A stretch of 64,000 bases of DNA, from positions 9,398,902-9,462,901 of the forward strand of contig NC_087076.1 of the NCBI RefSeq assembly GCF_026151205.1, read 5' to 3'. Below, piece by piece: positions 11,218-23,469 of this stretch. A program made the position numbers and the translations under genes. This stretch comes from Bolinopsis microptera. Lineage: Eukaryota > Ctenophora > Tentaculata > Lobata > Bolinopsidae. The notes below the pieces were generated by a model. That model saw nothing but the letters and a program-made list of their open reading frames with translations. It made no database searches and had not been told where the DNA came from. The number at the start of each line of letters is the position of its first letter. Positions within the stretch are counted from its first letter, which is position 1.

Positions 11218-12153
11218 TTGGTCGTTTAGCTCCGGACAGTCTATGCAACGTCTATGCAACGTCCGTGCAACAACAAAAGAACCGTCTATGCAACGTCTAT
11301 GCAACGTCCCTGCACAATGAACACTCTATGCACACTCCCTGCACGGTCAGTCTATGCAACGTCTATGCAACGTCTATGCAACGTCCCTGCACAGTACCAT
11401 ATGAACACCGGCTACTAGCCGGCTACTAGCCGGCTAGTAGCCACTTTTGTAATAACAGCTCCTCAACTTCACATTAACAACCGGCTACTAACCGGCACTT
11501 GAAAAGTGGTCACTAGCCGGCTACTAACCGGCTACTAGCCGGCTAGTGACCACAAAGTGGCTACTAACCGGCTACTAAGCGGTCACTAGCCGGTTAGTAG
11601 CCGGTTAGTAGCCACTTGGTGGTTACTAGCCGGTTAGTAGCCGGTTAGTAGCCGGCTAGTGACCGCTTTCTAAGTGCCGGCTAGTAGCCGGTTTGGAACC
11701 GGCTACTAGTAGGTCTGCTTTAGAGCTCGGCTAATAGCCGGCTAGTGACCGCTTAGTAGCCGGTTAGTAGCCACTTTGTGGTCACTAGCCGGCTAGTAGC
11801 CGGTTAGTAGCCGGCTAGTGACCACTTTTCAAGTGCCGGTTAGTAGCCGGTTGGTAATGTGAAGTTGAGGAGCTGTTATTACAAAAGTGGCTACTAGCCG
11901 GCTAGTAGCCGGCTAGTAGCCGGCTAGTAGCCGGCTAGTAGCCGGTGTTCATATGGTACTGTGCAGGGACGTTGCATAGACGTTGCATAGACGTCGCATA
12001 GACGTTGCATAGACTGACCGTGCAGGGAGTGTGCAATGTGCATAGAGTGTTCATTGTGCAGGGACGTTGCATAGACGTTGCATAGACGGTTCTTTTGTTG
12101 TTGCATGGACGTTGCATAGACGTTGCATAGACTGTCCGGAGCTAAACGACCAA
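11218..12153. mobile_element. Foldback-type element with subrepeat-built inverted arms
   Basis: The ends match as inverted copies: TTGGTCGTTTAGCTCCGGAC at 11218 and its complement ending at 12153. Each arm continues inward through tandem 11-bp units (TCTATGCAACG), a GTACCATATGAACACCGG segment, and arrays of CCGGCTACTAGCC-like units that are themselves palindromic. The two halves meet near 11685. This is the layout of Foldback/Galileo-type elements. No transposase is visible. ORFs inside are products of the repeats. Confidence 0.75.
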
Positions 12154-12159
12154 GTTGCC

Positions 12160-12700
12160 TAAAAACGCTGACTTCTTGATCAACAGAATTGCAAAAAAAC
12201 AATGGTCTTATGAAATTTTGATTTTCTATTATTGGTATTTTGTGCTTAAGCCGGAACTGCTCTCCTTATCATAACCTGTATTTAAAAGGTTACTCGGTAA
12301 TATCAGTATTGCTGTCGTAACGGGGAGTCTGAAAGTAAATGTGAGTGATTTTATCATAATATCTTGAGATCTTGGCTATAAAACATTTGTACGTTACGAT
12401 TAACTGTGTTAATTCTACCATATTTGTTATCTATTATTCACTTCACGTTATCTCATAAGAAAAAGTAAAATTTAACAAAATTACTCACGATATTGTTATC
12501 AGACGGCAGAATGCAGATTCATTAGCTCCGATTTAGGGTGTTAATTGTTGTAACAGTAGTTTGAGCTCCCGGGTTCCCATGTTTGGAGAGACGGATGTCT
12601 CTAAAATCCAGTGTATCATCTGAGATTTGATCAAGATATTTATATCATCAGGGCTTCCAGTACTAATTACCATGCCATGATATCATATTATGAAGGGAGG
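12160..12700. other. No recognisable feature
   Basis: Between the foldback element and the start of the left palindrome arm. AT-rich sequence with no convincing exon or repeat. Confidence 0.5.
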
Positions 12701-13110
12701 GTCAAATGTATTGCCCCTGGAAATGTGTGGAAAATATCTCAAAATATGATAGGACTAACTGTGCAGTCCCAGCTCGGAACAGGAGGAAATTGAGTCGGAA
12801 TACTTTTCTACCAGCATCAGAACTACCAAGGTCAATAATAATGTTTTTAATAAAGTTCATCCCAAAAGGCTTCCAGAAAGCAAATCACGTGACCAAACAC
12901 CCACGTGGCACAGTCATATCCCGCTTTGAGAATATGGGAACCTGAAATAACTAATCGAATTACACCCAGTTGTTGGTCAGGGTCTCAAAAACGTGATAAA
13001 TCCATGATCTCATTAAATAGCCTTTAATGCAGTTAGCAGAAAAGCCATCACCCGAGTGCATATTAACTTTTAATCACTGACGATGAAGGGCGGAACTTAA
13101 CCTAGGTCAT

Positions 13111-13954
13111 GTGCCCATGGGGGTGATTCGGAATCAGATGATGATTAATCACTCTACACTCGACTGTCACGTGCCTTCTTCAACCCGTTCTCTAGCTGGC
13201 CCTGAACGACTATTCAATTTCAAAACCCTAACCCTCTCATCAGAATCTGATCTCAACCCTAACCCTAACCCAATCCTTAGCAAAAGCATAATATGCTGAA
13301 ACCCTAACCCTAACGAGAAATTAGATTAACTTCCTTATACGGTCATATCACGTGATCGAGACAGTTTTTCGCCAATATCTCGCCAGGGGAGCATTTTAAC
13401 CTTATTTCATGGGGGTTGATTCGGAATCAACGTCCGAAAATACATCGATTCAAGTTGGTTTCAACTGTCGGGGGCTTTTTTAGAACAATCTCGAAGATCG
13501 ACTGTAGAGTGATTTAGCACGCTCGGACGATGAAGGGCGGAACTTAATCATGTGGTCTTCTTCAGGTAATCTAGGCATTGTAATTGTCTCAAAATCCATG
13601 GTTCAAAGAGTACAGATAATGGTTTCCGTGGCGGGTAACCTCGTTAAGGTTTTATAGGTGCTATATGTAGTTTCACAATTTATTTATCTAGAGGGCAATT
13701 TATTTATTTGGTGTGCAGTTTGTCGTAGTTCCTCTTTTCAGAATAGAAGAACATTCGAGTTAACGCAATCGAGAGATCCTGTTTTGACTTTTGTAATACT
13801 CTGTAGACGCTCATTATTCTCAGCAGACATGAGTTTTCATATTTGCCGAAACAAACGGCAGACGAAATTTTGCGAACTGTTCATTTTAGAGACCGTCATT
13901 TGGCGTTATCAGAGTATTTGTGATTTATACCAACAGCGAGTTTTAAAGTTTTAA
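13111..13954. other. Non-coding outer palindrome region with conserved chance ORFs
   Basis: Two short frames (13111-13299, 13658-13954) are repeated in the right arm only because the DNA is duplicated there. No domain, splice structure or coding bias is visible. Confidence 0.5.
13220..13312. repeat. Degenerate interstitial telomeric repeats
   Basis: Scattered CCCTAA hexamers in three small clusters, interrupted by CTCATCAGAATCTGATCTC and a short AT-rich stretch. Mirrored at about 43618-43715. This context differs from the telomere-repeat MITEs. Confidence 0.6.
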
Positions 13955-14279
13955 GCTTTTCGCCCTGATATAAATGATAAAGTGATTTGTCAGCTGTTCA
14001 TTATACTATTTTGAAATATAATTGAACTACAATTTTAAGCATCAACTGCATTGCTTGAAAATGTATTTACTGTTAAACTCCTCTTTATAAAATTAAAACG
14101 TACATAAATTACAAAGGTTCTCATTATCTAAGAAACTAAATTATACAGAAGTTTACTGTATTACCTTATTGGACGTAATTTGACCAGGTAATATGTGAAC
14201 GGACATAATTTTGAACAGACATCTAGACATTAAAATGAACGCTCGAAAGCATTCATGATCAGTATATAATTTAACTACC

Positions 14280-14330
14280 TTATCGGACCTTTTTTTTAAA
14301 CGGACATTAAAGTGAACGATAGGGCAGTGG
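14280..14330. mobile_element. Half of an ACCTTATCGGAC MITE (left arm)
   Basis: ACCTTATCGGAC, a T-run, then AAACGGACATTAAAGTGAACG and ATAGGGC form one end of the element that is complete at 42549-42650. Here homology stops at ATAGGGC and a GCC/GGC-rich stretch (14330-14410) follows. Confidence 0.5.
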
Positions 14331-14579
14331 TGTGCGCCGCCGTGTTCTACCAAAATCGGCGGCGGCGTGGCCAAAATTAGCGGCGGCGGCGTTCGGCGGC
14401 GATGCCTGTGGACAATTGGCAGTTTCAGTTGTGACTCGACAAAATGGAAATTCATTGCTTAGGTAAACTAAGTCAATCCTTTACCGTAAAGGATTGACTT
14501 AGAGTTAGTATTAATAAGGTTTAGAATGTTGCAAATTTCACTTCAATTCATCGTTGACATAAACATTTTATTAAACTAA

Positions 14580-15600
14580 CATGTGTATATAAAAGTTTGA
14601 ATGTATAGAATATCTTATTATTGTGTTACTGTATAGTTATCCACAGATCCTTACTCAATGAAGGACTGTGTCGCATCTTTACTTATGTGTCTCTCACCTT
14701 TCTTCCCATCGCATTGGTCAAACTTAACGCGTCCCCAACATTTTCAGTCTGTAATTCATTCTAGTTCAGTAAGGGTAACTGAAGTTTGTTGACCCCGCAT
14801 TTTCTGTAGCCGGCTTAAGGCTTCTCTGTAACAACTAAGAACAAATCTAAAATTGTAAAGGAATTTCCATCGTTTTACAATGTAAATTTGTTTTAGAAAA
14901 TGTTTCCTGGCGACACTCGTTTTGTCTGACATAATACGTACAATTTGTTTGTATTTGCGTGACGTAATATTTAAACATGACGTAAAAATGGACACATTGA
15001 GAAAATGAACGAGCATTCGGAATTTTTAAACCATTGTCTCCCTCTATTAATTACTTGGTATTACCTCCCTTTACTAAGTTTCATATGTCAAAACAAACGT
15101 ATAAGATAAACAATTGTGGATAACTAAGACCTCATCATTCGTAACACACGATCCGGTGTTGTCTATACACGTGGTATTCCGAGTGACGTAGTCTACGAGG
15201 TACTGTCACGTGGTATTGACCCGTGATAGTTCTTAGCATTTACGGGGCTGATTACACCCTGGAGTATCAGTGTTTTTAAAAAACTGCCTTCCCACTTTTA
15301 TACTTCCTTCTACGATTCAACCTGGAGCTAGACTGGCATTGATTCTTATGAATATACAGTACGTTTATAAACGGAGGTCACATGAACAACACAAGCATCC
15401 ATTGATATGTCTACGAAATCGCACTGATACCAAGATGTCTGCACGCTACCTGATCAGATGGAAGGCCTCTCATTGGACAATGAAACACTTTTGAAGGTGT
15501 GAAAATCAGTTTTTCGGAATTTCGTCTCTTAATTTTTGAAAACTCCAAATTTCACAAATTTTGGTCGCAACGGTAAGGTATCCACGTGATCTTGAGCCGT
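14580..15600. other. No recognisable feature
   Basis: AT-rich palindrome-arm sequence, mirrored at about 41350-42350, without credible exons. Confidence 0.5.
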
Positions 15601-15611
15601 TCTGTAAGTAA

Positions 15612-15676
15612 TTATAAAACTGCTGACTAAAAAAACTCGTGCCTTCGGCCACTCGTTAGCGTCAGCAGTTCTATAA
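15612..15676. repeat. Short hairpin element
   Basis: TATAAAACTGCTGAC and GTCAGCAGTTCTATA form near-perfect inverted ends around CTCGTGCCTTCGGC. Mirrored at about 41255-41320. Confidence 0.5.
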
Positions 15677-15734
15677 CTAACCTTATAGACATCGGAAATG
15701 CATGCTTTTCCTGTAGCTTAAAACTATCCCAATT

Positions 15735-16285
15735 TTCCATAACAAGTAACTAATCAACGAGTCACCAGAATTGTGTTTCTATTGATTGATTAAACTTTGT
15801 GTTTTTTTGACCTGGTAAAATTATACTATTTTTGTTTATAAGTTTATATGTTCCTTCAGTGTTACAGTGGTACGTTACTTCATATTGAGTTCATTCTTAG
15901 CTTTAGATTTAAGTCTTAATCAAGGGCCATCTACTTAGAGTTAGGACGTCGGCAAAATAGGGAGGGGGTGGTTTTGGAATTTCGGACAAATCTGGACTGG
16001 GAGGGGTGGTTTCTGCAAATCTGGACGTCCGTGAAATTTTGGCATAATTAACAAAACTGATCCCATTTATTTCAATCTTTGAATTTTATTTCAACTCTTT
16101 GAATTTTATTAACAATGAATTCGAGTTGATTTATTCTTACTCTTAAATTAAAAGGTAGCTTGAATCGGGACGTCCGGGAGGGAGGGGTGCACCTCTGTTT
16201 TGAAAATTGGACACACCCGGACAGGGTGAGGGGGTGGTCTGAAAATCTGCGATTTTGGCGGAGTCCAAGTAAATGGCACTAACGG
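15735..16285 (+). mobile_element. MITE-containing repeat with GGACGTCCG ends
   Basis: Near-identical to 63451-64000, and mirrored at about 40668-41220. The core (about 15921-16285) begins GGCCATCTACTTAG...GGACGTC and ends GGCGGA...CCAAGTAAATGGC, forming imperfect terminal inverted repeats. Inside are GGAGGGGGTGGTTTT blocks. Frames inside are not genes. Confidence 0.65.
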
Positions 16286-17514
16286 GTACACGCTACGTGT
16301 TTTAAATCCATACGATCAAACGATGTGCCAGCTTTCCGGCCTATATTTTATACATTTAGGTATATGATTTTTATCTGATAATTAACTTGGTGTTCGACCA
16401 CGTAAGGCACGAATTCTCTGGGGTAGAAACGAGGTTATAATATACTGAGTAATATATTATATTAAATCAGTAAAAAAGTCATCAAGAATGTTCTCGTTTA
16501 AAAAACCATGAGCAATGAATGGATCAGAACAAACCGTAAAATAAGTACGAACCCGGTTAAACTGCGTCAAAAGTGACGCACTTTCTGGTAAACTCGCTCA
16601 AGAGCAAATTGTTCCCATATTATTCCTCTATCTCTGTTAAATTTCATCTGTTGTCACTCAAAGCCCAGAGAATTAAAATATTAAATATCAGCTGCTAACA
16701 ATTTCTCCGCAGTAAAATGGAAGCTTATTGGTACCCTATTATGCATCTAATTTCGATTTTCTTTATAGCGAAATGTTGGCCTTGTATCTGCTTGTTTTGT
16801 TGATCTGGCGGCTTGTGGGTTTAAAATGAAATGGTTATGAACCTGACATATTCCTGCTCTTCGATTTGTAACATTTACTTATTTTACGATTATAATAACA
16901 GGTCTCCAACTCCAAGCGCTGAGAAGTACTGGTACCTATCATCACATGGTACGCGTCGGACGTCAAGAGGATCCCGTGACTTCAAGAGGAGCTATATGTG
17001 GTGGAATTGTTGTGATGTTCTTATTACCGTTTCTGTTTGGGCTAGCTCCAAGCAAAGCAGCGAACTAAAAAAAACGCAGTAGATATACGGAATATTGCAA
17101 GTTGTTTCGGAGGGGGTGTTTTCTCGTAACTGCTTAATGCACTTGATACCTGAGGTCATAGTAAGAGTAATGAGGGTTTGGAATTTCCTTTTCAGATCAA
17201 TGATTTACGTACATCAGCAACTATTGGACAACTGGGCAGCTTGGTACTATATAAATCAACCCATTAACAAAATAATTTCACATATATAATATGCCACTAT
17301 ACGTAAAAAATCGAGCCTAAAAAGAGGTCCCTTTCCAGGTAGCCAATAGAGATTTACAATAATGGCGGGACACCAGCGACAAACAAGTTTCTGAAATCTC
17401 TACCTATAGCAAGATATTGGATGTTTTGGTTTTGTAGCCATACTTCTGGTGGAGAGCATTGATCAAGGGATGCATCTACAGTGCAGCCTGCTCCGGAGGT
17501 AAACACTGTCAGAG

Positions 17515-17670
17515 TACAGCTATTAGTTCCTAAATCAGTTATAGTCACTAAGTTACTACATTAGTTACCTAGTCAATTAGTTACTAAATCAGTTTATAGT
17601 CACTTAGTTAACTAAATTAGTTATAGTCAATAAAGTTACAACATTAGTTATAGTCACTTAGTTACTAATT
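17515..17670 (+). repeat. 26-bp minisatellite, part 1
   Basis: Degenerate tandem units close to TTAGTTACTAAATCAGTTAT plus AGTCAC. The array is interrupted by a MITE and resumes at 18183. Mirrored at about 39267-39425. Confidence 0.75.
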
Positions 17671-18182
17671 ACCTTACAAGACATATTTCTGCGGCCTAAT
17701 TGCGACGACCGAAATTTGGCGGTCCCGAAAATATGGCGAAATTGAACAAAAAAACGTCAAATTCTCGGACCGTAACAGAAAATAAGGGGATTTTTCATCA
17801 ATTTTTGTGACAGTAAGCAGTAAGGAAATTCTGAACTTCGGTATAAATCATGTTCAAACGTTGTCTGTATTAAGACTGTAACGACTTTTCATGTTATCAC
17901 ATACATGTGATTTTAGTGCAAATTTAAACTGTATTGCTTGGACATTCAATTCGTCATTGGTGTGGTGATAATTCGTCCCAAGATGCCAGAATTTATTTAT
18001 TTCTTTACTTGATATTACCTTTTTAGAAACAAAATAAAGCAGTGAAGGCACAGTCATTGAATAGCTAAAAAGATAATGCGACGGATTCTATTACCGACGA
18101 CTGAATTTTGGCGGTCGAAAAAAATATGGCGGAAAATTTTCGGAAAACCGCCCATTTCGTACGTTTAAATATTCTTGTAAGG
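17671..18182. mobile_element. CCTTACAAGA MITE inside the minisatellite
   Basis: About 510 bp with terminal inverted repeats ACCTTACAAGACATATTT and AAATATTCTTGTAAGGT, each followed inward by blocks containing CCGAAATTTTGGCGGTC. It splits a 26-bp tandem array, so it inserted after the array formed. Mirrored at about 38771-39266. No transposase. Confidence 0.7.
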
Positions 18183-18560
18183 TCGTTATAGTCACTTAGT
18201 TACTAAATTAATTATTAGTCACTTAGTTACTTATCAGTTATAGGCACCTTAGCTTACTCAAATTCATTTATATTTTTTTTTTTTTTTTTTGAATTTTTTT
18301 TTTTGTCAATTAAATACTAAAATTAGTTATATCACTTAGTGTACTAAATAAGTTATAGTCAACTTAGTAACTAAATTAGTTATAGTCACTTAGTTATAAA
18401 TGATTTTAGTCACTTAGTACTAAATCAGTTATAGTCACTTAGTTACTACTCATTTATAGGGCACTTAGTTACTAAATCATTTATAGTAACGCCTCCCATT
18501 AATTACTAAAATCAGTTACTAGTACTTGTTACTATATCAGTTCAACTTATTTACTAAATT
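18183..18560 (+). repeat. 26-bp minisatellite, part 2
   Basis: Continuation of the TTAGTTACTAAATCAGTTAT-type array, with a T-rich interruption near 18270-18305. Mirrored at about 38440-38770. Confidence 0.75.
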
Positions 18561-20929
18561 GCGCAATGCCCCAAGTGGCCGACTTAAGGTCTTGTGATAT
18601 AAGAAAATTTCATATTCGACTAAATAGCCTGCACTGGGTGGTCAAATCCATCGCACCAGATAAAAGGGGCTACAGATAATAACTCTGGACGTTTCTTATT
18701 TGAAACTGCTAATATTTAATCCATACCCAGAGGATCGTATCAATATCCATTAACATTATACACCATTTAAGTCAAACTGTCAGCTAATTTGAAATTTCCT
18801 CGTTCTTCAGAACAGACTCTGGAGAGTTAGAAGAAGTATCACCAAAAGCAAATGGTCAGTCCCATTCACATGGCAAACTTGATCGTATGTAATTGTATGA
18901 TAAGACTGATGATTCAAATTGTCATCCGTACGCCCCCACCCACTTCCTCTAGAGCACACATATTGGGTCCACTCCTATAGTGTCTGTGTAACCACTAACA
19001 CGCTAGAGGAGAACCTGTTTTATTTTACACAATTATCGTATACCTTTTTATACTTTTCAGATACTGCTGAAGCAAATGTAGAATTAGAAACAGCCTAAAT
19101 TAGCGTTGAAAGAAACGTTGGAGCAGCCTCAAAGGATACCGTGCAGTTCAATTATTCGAGAACAATTGTAACTTTTGGACCACACCATTTTACAATTTTG
19201 TCTTGTTTGAACCTCTCAAACATGCGCTAGATTCAGAGTCATAGACTACTCGCTAATCTTTTTTGAATGACAAGCGTATTTTTTCAGAAGCAAAAAGTAG
19301 GAGACTCGATATTTGCTTTAGCGGTGCATTCTGTGTTGAAGGACTTGAATTGGTGTGGAATCCAAGACTTCTGTCTTCCTTCAACTTGCTGGAGCAATAC
19401 TTAATACCAAATGCGTGTGTGGCGTTTGCTGTGGGACCAAAGCTGTTAGATGCTGGCTTGAAGTTGAAGTGAGTTTTACACAAAAAAGTGTCATTGAAAT
19501 CCCTTTAATCAAAAATTGATTTTATGAGTTGTAAAATTATGAATGAAAATATTACAAAGGTTGTGTTATTTAATATCTCTGGTCGATGATATATCAATGC
19601 GACTCGGCCACTACACAATACGAAGGTGGATGGATTCTATCCTAATCGAATTTTGATCAAAAAATACTCAGCATCTTTACTGACACCAGATATTTCTCAG
19701 GGGGATATTGATAAGCTTGTCTATTATTTTGTGTAGCTCGACCCTATAGGCATTGCTCGTGCCATTGGAATGTTGAGCTTCTTGCTGTGACCTCGGTTCC
19801 CGGACTACTATTTCTCTTGTGTCCAGGTTCGTTGATATGTTGGTTTGTTGATATTTGATCTGGTTGATATGCTGATATGTTGGTATGTTGGTCTGTTGGA
19901 TGCTTGGATATGTTGATGTTCGGTTTGTGATACTTGATAATGTTCATATGTTGGTTTTGTATGCTTTCAGGAAATGGTGTCACATCATGATAAGTTGATA
20001 TGTACGAATTTATAATTCGCGTTGTTTCATTGCTAGGACTGTAATGGTGACCTGTTATGGCAACGTGAACGATTACGTTTGGTACAGGTTAAAATTGGGC
20101 CGCTAGTTTGGGTCACTGCAATATTAGCATTAAACAGTATTTTTGATTCAAATCTTTTTGGATTAAATTGACCATGAATTATAAGAATTTATCCGCTACA
20201 GGTTTGATAAGGGTCTGAGGTACAGGTTTCTTCTTTATATCACAATTTGTTGAGGATGATCTGCGATGAGATCAGGGATGAGCCAAGATATGATGCGAAA
20301 GGTACGCTCCTCAAACACCTTTCAAGCACCTATCGCACATTTAACTTGTCGTAATTTTTCACGATCTTAACAAAGCAGGATGTTTTTCGTAACGAAATAG
20401 AAATTTACAACGAGTTTATTCAAAATCTATTTGACACTGTTTTTATCGCTCGGTTTGCTGATAATTGGTATTCTCAACCCGTGGTACACAACTACAGTGA
20501 TCACTCGCACTTGCCTGATGAACCTTTTACAGTTCCTACCTCTTCTCTTCCTTTCCTCACACCTGTCCTATCTGTCATTATCCTACACTATAACACTCTT
20601 ACACTACACTACCTCACATTCAAGGTGCACTTTACTCTCAACTGCTGCCTCTTTCACACCTCTGGCCATTAATACCTAGCTCTAATGGGCTGATCTACCT
20701 AGAAAGCACAGCCTTAAGAGTGTTAAATCGGACCAGAAGTGGACCACCAGAGCGTAACGATATTTCACCCTCTTATCTCTCATTAGACTTTGTCACTGAA
20801 ATACCCAATCTTGTTGTGAAACGACTCCTGCGATTTTATTAATTGTGAATTTTATCGGAGGGTACACTTCAATGATACTATAACTAGAGGTTTCGATGCA
20901 AAATTAGAGAGTTTTTCCAATTTACAAAT

Positions 20930-21130
20930 TTCAGTAAAAACCCCGATTGACCCGCAGCCATTCCCTTTCCACAAATAGGGCTTACAACAACATAGTGTAT
21001 TTGAAACAATCGAAAACCGATTTAACGCTAAACTCGACATACCGCAAATCCATTTACCGCAAACCCGATTTACCGCGCGGCCCTTTTCCTTTCCTCAAAC
21101 TCCACCGATAAATTGAGGATTACTGTATCG
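20930..21130. mobile_element. Possible MITE with AAACCCCGATTTACCGC motifs
   Basis: Several copies of CGATTTACCGCAAA-like motifs between CAGTAAAACCCCGATT and GGATTACTGTA. Mirrored at about 35790-36000. Inverted ends are short and imperfect. Confidence 0.4.
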
Positions 21131-22260
21131 AAAATATGCTTTCAAACTTGATCTGCGTATAGAGATTTTATTTATGGTTAATTAAATCATCCAAGCACTC
21201 GTGCTACTTTTAATTTTTATCGTTACATTATTATTAAGTTTAGCTTTAGTTGCAGAATATTATTGCAAACTGATTTTTGAGTTTTATAGTAATAACCTCA
21301 AATAAACTTAGTATAAATGGTATTAATTTAATGTGCTTAAACGTATAGATAGCAAATCTCTGGTGAGGAGTATGAGCTGAGGCAAATGTTGTGACACGTG
21401 CATTAATGATAAATCATTCAGCTTTCAAATTGACTAATAAACCCAGAATCACGGACTGGACACGTGTCAAAAAAAGTATGCTTCACCTCCCAACCTAGAA
21501 AACCACAAAAAATGGACTGGTAGTTTTTTACTTTAATGGGTTTCAATTGATTTGTATGATGGTGCTGACTGGTAGAATTCCTTGCGCAATTTCGAAATGT
21601 AATCGACAAATGTCATATTTGGAAATGTCGACCTTATCATTCCTTGTTTTACTTTAAAAGTTTAATATTCGTTAAATAGTACTTAGCTAGAGCAAATAGT
21701 GATATATTTGAGATTGCAGAAGTGGAGGGTGCCGTTCTCGGGGTGTATTTTAGCACGAGAACGTGACCCGAAGTGAGGGCTGACCCAAAAGCCGGATGTC
21801 ATTAATTATCCTTGAGTTAAGCGAGTTGTTCAATAAATTGTTTTTTGTACACCTTGTATGTCGAGTAAAGTTTTCTGTTGTCCCACATAATGTTACTTGC
21901 ATGAAATTGCTCTTACCCACCACTTAAAGCCCACTGCAATACTTTCATTTTGCCATAACTTAATCTTATATTTAACATAACTTATCAGAATGTACGAGCC
22001 CTTCTATTGAAAATCTTAGTGGAACACAGCAAGAAAGTTGAGGCCAATTCTTGTGCGAGGGTAGGGACCAAGATATCGTTTCTAACCCAATTATCTTTAA
22101 TGCTTCTCATCAGTAGCCACACTCTTACTCGGTTTCTGAACTGGATTCTGTTGGCTATCAGCTGCAGGACCGAGTCATTACCATTTCATCCATCTAGAAT
22201 AGTTCATTCATTATAATTTAAGCAGAAATGTTATAAATATGAAGTATACAAGTATACACA
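21130..22260. other. No recognisable gene
   Basis: AT-rich sequence mirrored at about 34620-35790. The 140-codon frame seen on the right side (34931-35353) is not open here. Confidence 0.5.
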
Positions 22261-22262
22261 GT

Positions 22263-22481
22263 GGGTCCGGGACTCTAGGGCCGTAAGAACTCTAGGCGTG
22301 AGACTTTAGGGCGGCGCCCTAACCCTAAACTCATCACCCTAACCTAACCCTACACCCTTATCCTAACCTAACCCTAACCCTAACCGAACCCAAACCCTAA
22401 CCTAACCCTAACCCTAACCCTAACCCTAAGACCCTAGGTCTCACGCCCTTAGAGTCTTACGCCCTAGAGTTCCGGACCCCG
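22263..22481. mobile_element. Telomere-repeat MITE, two-ended copy (left arm)
   Basis: Terminal inverted repeats of about 40 bp: GGGTCCGGGACTCTAGGGC near 22264, and GCCCTAGAGTTCCGGACCCC ending at 22481. Between them are GTGAGACT modules, a CGGCGCCCTAA turn, and about 18 CCCTAA-type hexamers. Same family as 3316-3495. Confidence 0.8.
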
Positions 22482-22519
22482 TAATGTACATACGTATGTG
22501 ATATGACTATTATAAATAA

Positions 22520-23465
22520 CAATAGGTACTGAATAGTGAACTATCTGAATAGAGAACCCCTGAATGGAGAAACTTCTGATAGTGAACTACTGAATAGAGA
22601 AACTACTGAATAGTGGAACTACTGAATAGAGAACTTTTGAATAGTGAACTACTGACTAGAGAACTACTGATAGTGAAACTATTGAATAGTGAACTACTGA
22701 ATAGGAACTACTGAATAGAGAAACTACAGATAGGAGAATTATGCAATAGTGAACTTACTGAATAGAGAACTACTGAAATAGTGAAAATACGACTTAGGGA
22801 AACTACTGATAGTTAACTACTGAAAAGAGAACTCTACCCTCGATCGTAGTGAACTACTGAATAGAGAACTACTGGAATAGTGAACCCGCTTCGACGAGTC
22901 GTCGACAGCTGACTAGTCCATATGTTGAGTGATGGTGCGCGATTGAGACTGAATAGTGACCCTTCCCCTGAATACGCAGAGCGTATCAGATTCATGAATA
23001 GTGAACTACTGAATAGTGAACTACTGAATAGTGAAAACTACTGAATAGGAACTAATGAATAGTGAAACTACTGATAGGAACTACTGAATCAGTGAACTAC
23101 TCTCCTTGAGAGAGAAGAGAGGACATATGAATAGTGAACTACTGATAGAGAACTACTGTATAGTGAACTACTGAATAGTGAACTACAGGCTAGTGAACTA
23201 CTGAATAGTGAACTACCGATTAGTGACTTACTTGAATAGTGAACTATGAATAGTGAATACTGTATAGTGAACTACTTGAATAGAGAAATAATGAATAGTG
23301 AATATTGAATAGTGAAACTATGAATAGTGAACTACTGAATAGAGAACTACTGAATAGTGAACTACTGAATAGTGAAAACTACTGAATAGTTGAATACTGA
23401 ATAGTGAAACTACTGACTAGAGATCTATTGAATTAGTGAAATACTGAATAGTGAAACTAATGGTT
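22520..23465 (+). repeat. 15-bp minisatellite (left arm)
   Basis: About 60 degenerate units of GAATAGTGAACTACT, with GAGAACTACT variants and two short unrelated interruptions (near 22890-22960 and 23101-23125). Mirrored at 33450-34350 with a different unit pattern. Confidence 0.9.
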
Positions 23466-23469
23466 AGCT

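Larger units (their letters stand above)
16902..20679 (+). pseudogene. Second ZIP transporter gene, left palindrome arm, frame-damaged
   Basis: Paralogue of the gene at 1-3223 with the same exon order. Approximate exons: 16902-17154 (MFLLPFLFGLAPSKA, CFGGGVF), 17339-17462, 18811-18884 (His loop GQSHSHGK), from 19061, 19288-19468 (the TM4/TM5 exon, one base shorter than its homologue), 19701-19826 (STPIGIA, TM6), 20202-20301 (TM7), and about 20435 onward (LFLSLGLLIIGIL). Acceptor and donor dinucleotides are mostly intact, yet nearly every exon has 1-2 bp indels. The mirrored copy breaks at different places, which fits sequencing error on an intact gene better than old decay. Expected function: membrane zinc import. 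Confidence 0.72.

Noticed and set aside
11190-12202. Protein-coding frames rich in CNVYATSMQ repeats, or a CRISPR-like array
   Set aside because: They come from the 11-bp subrepeats of the foldback element; there are no spacers of unique sequence.
13658-13954. 98-codon frame repeated at 42978-43220
   Set aside because: Conserved only because the outer palindrome arms are almost identical DNA; no coding signal.
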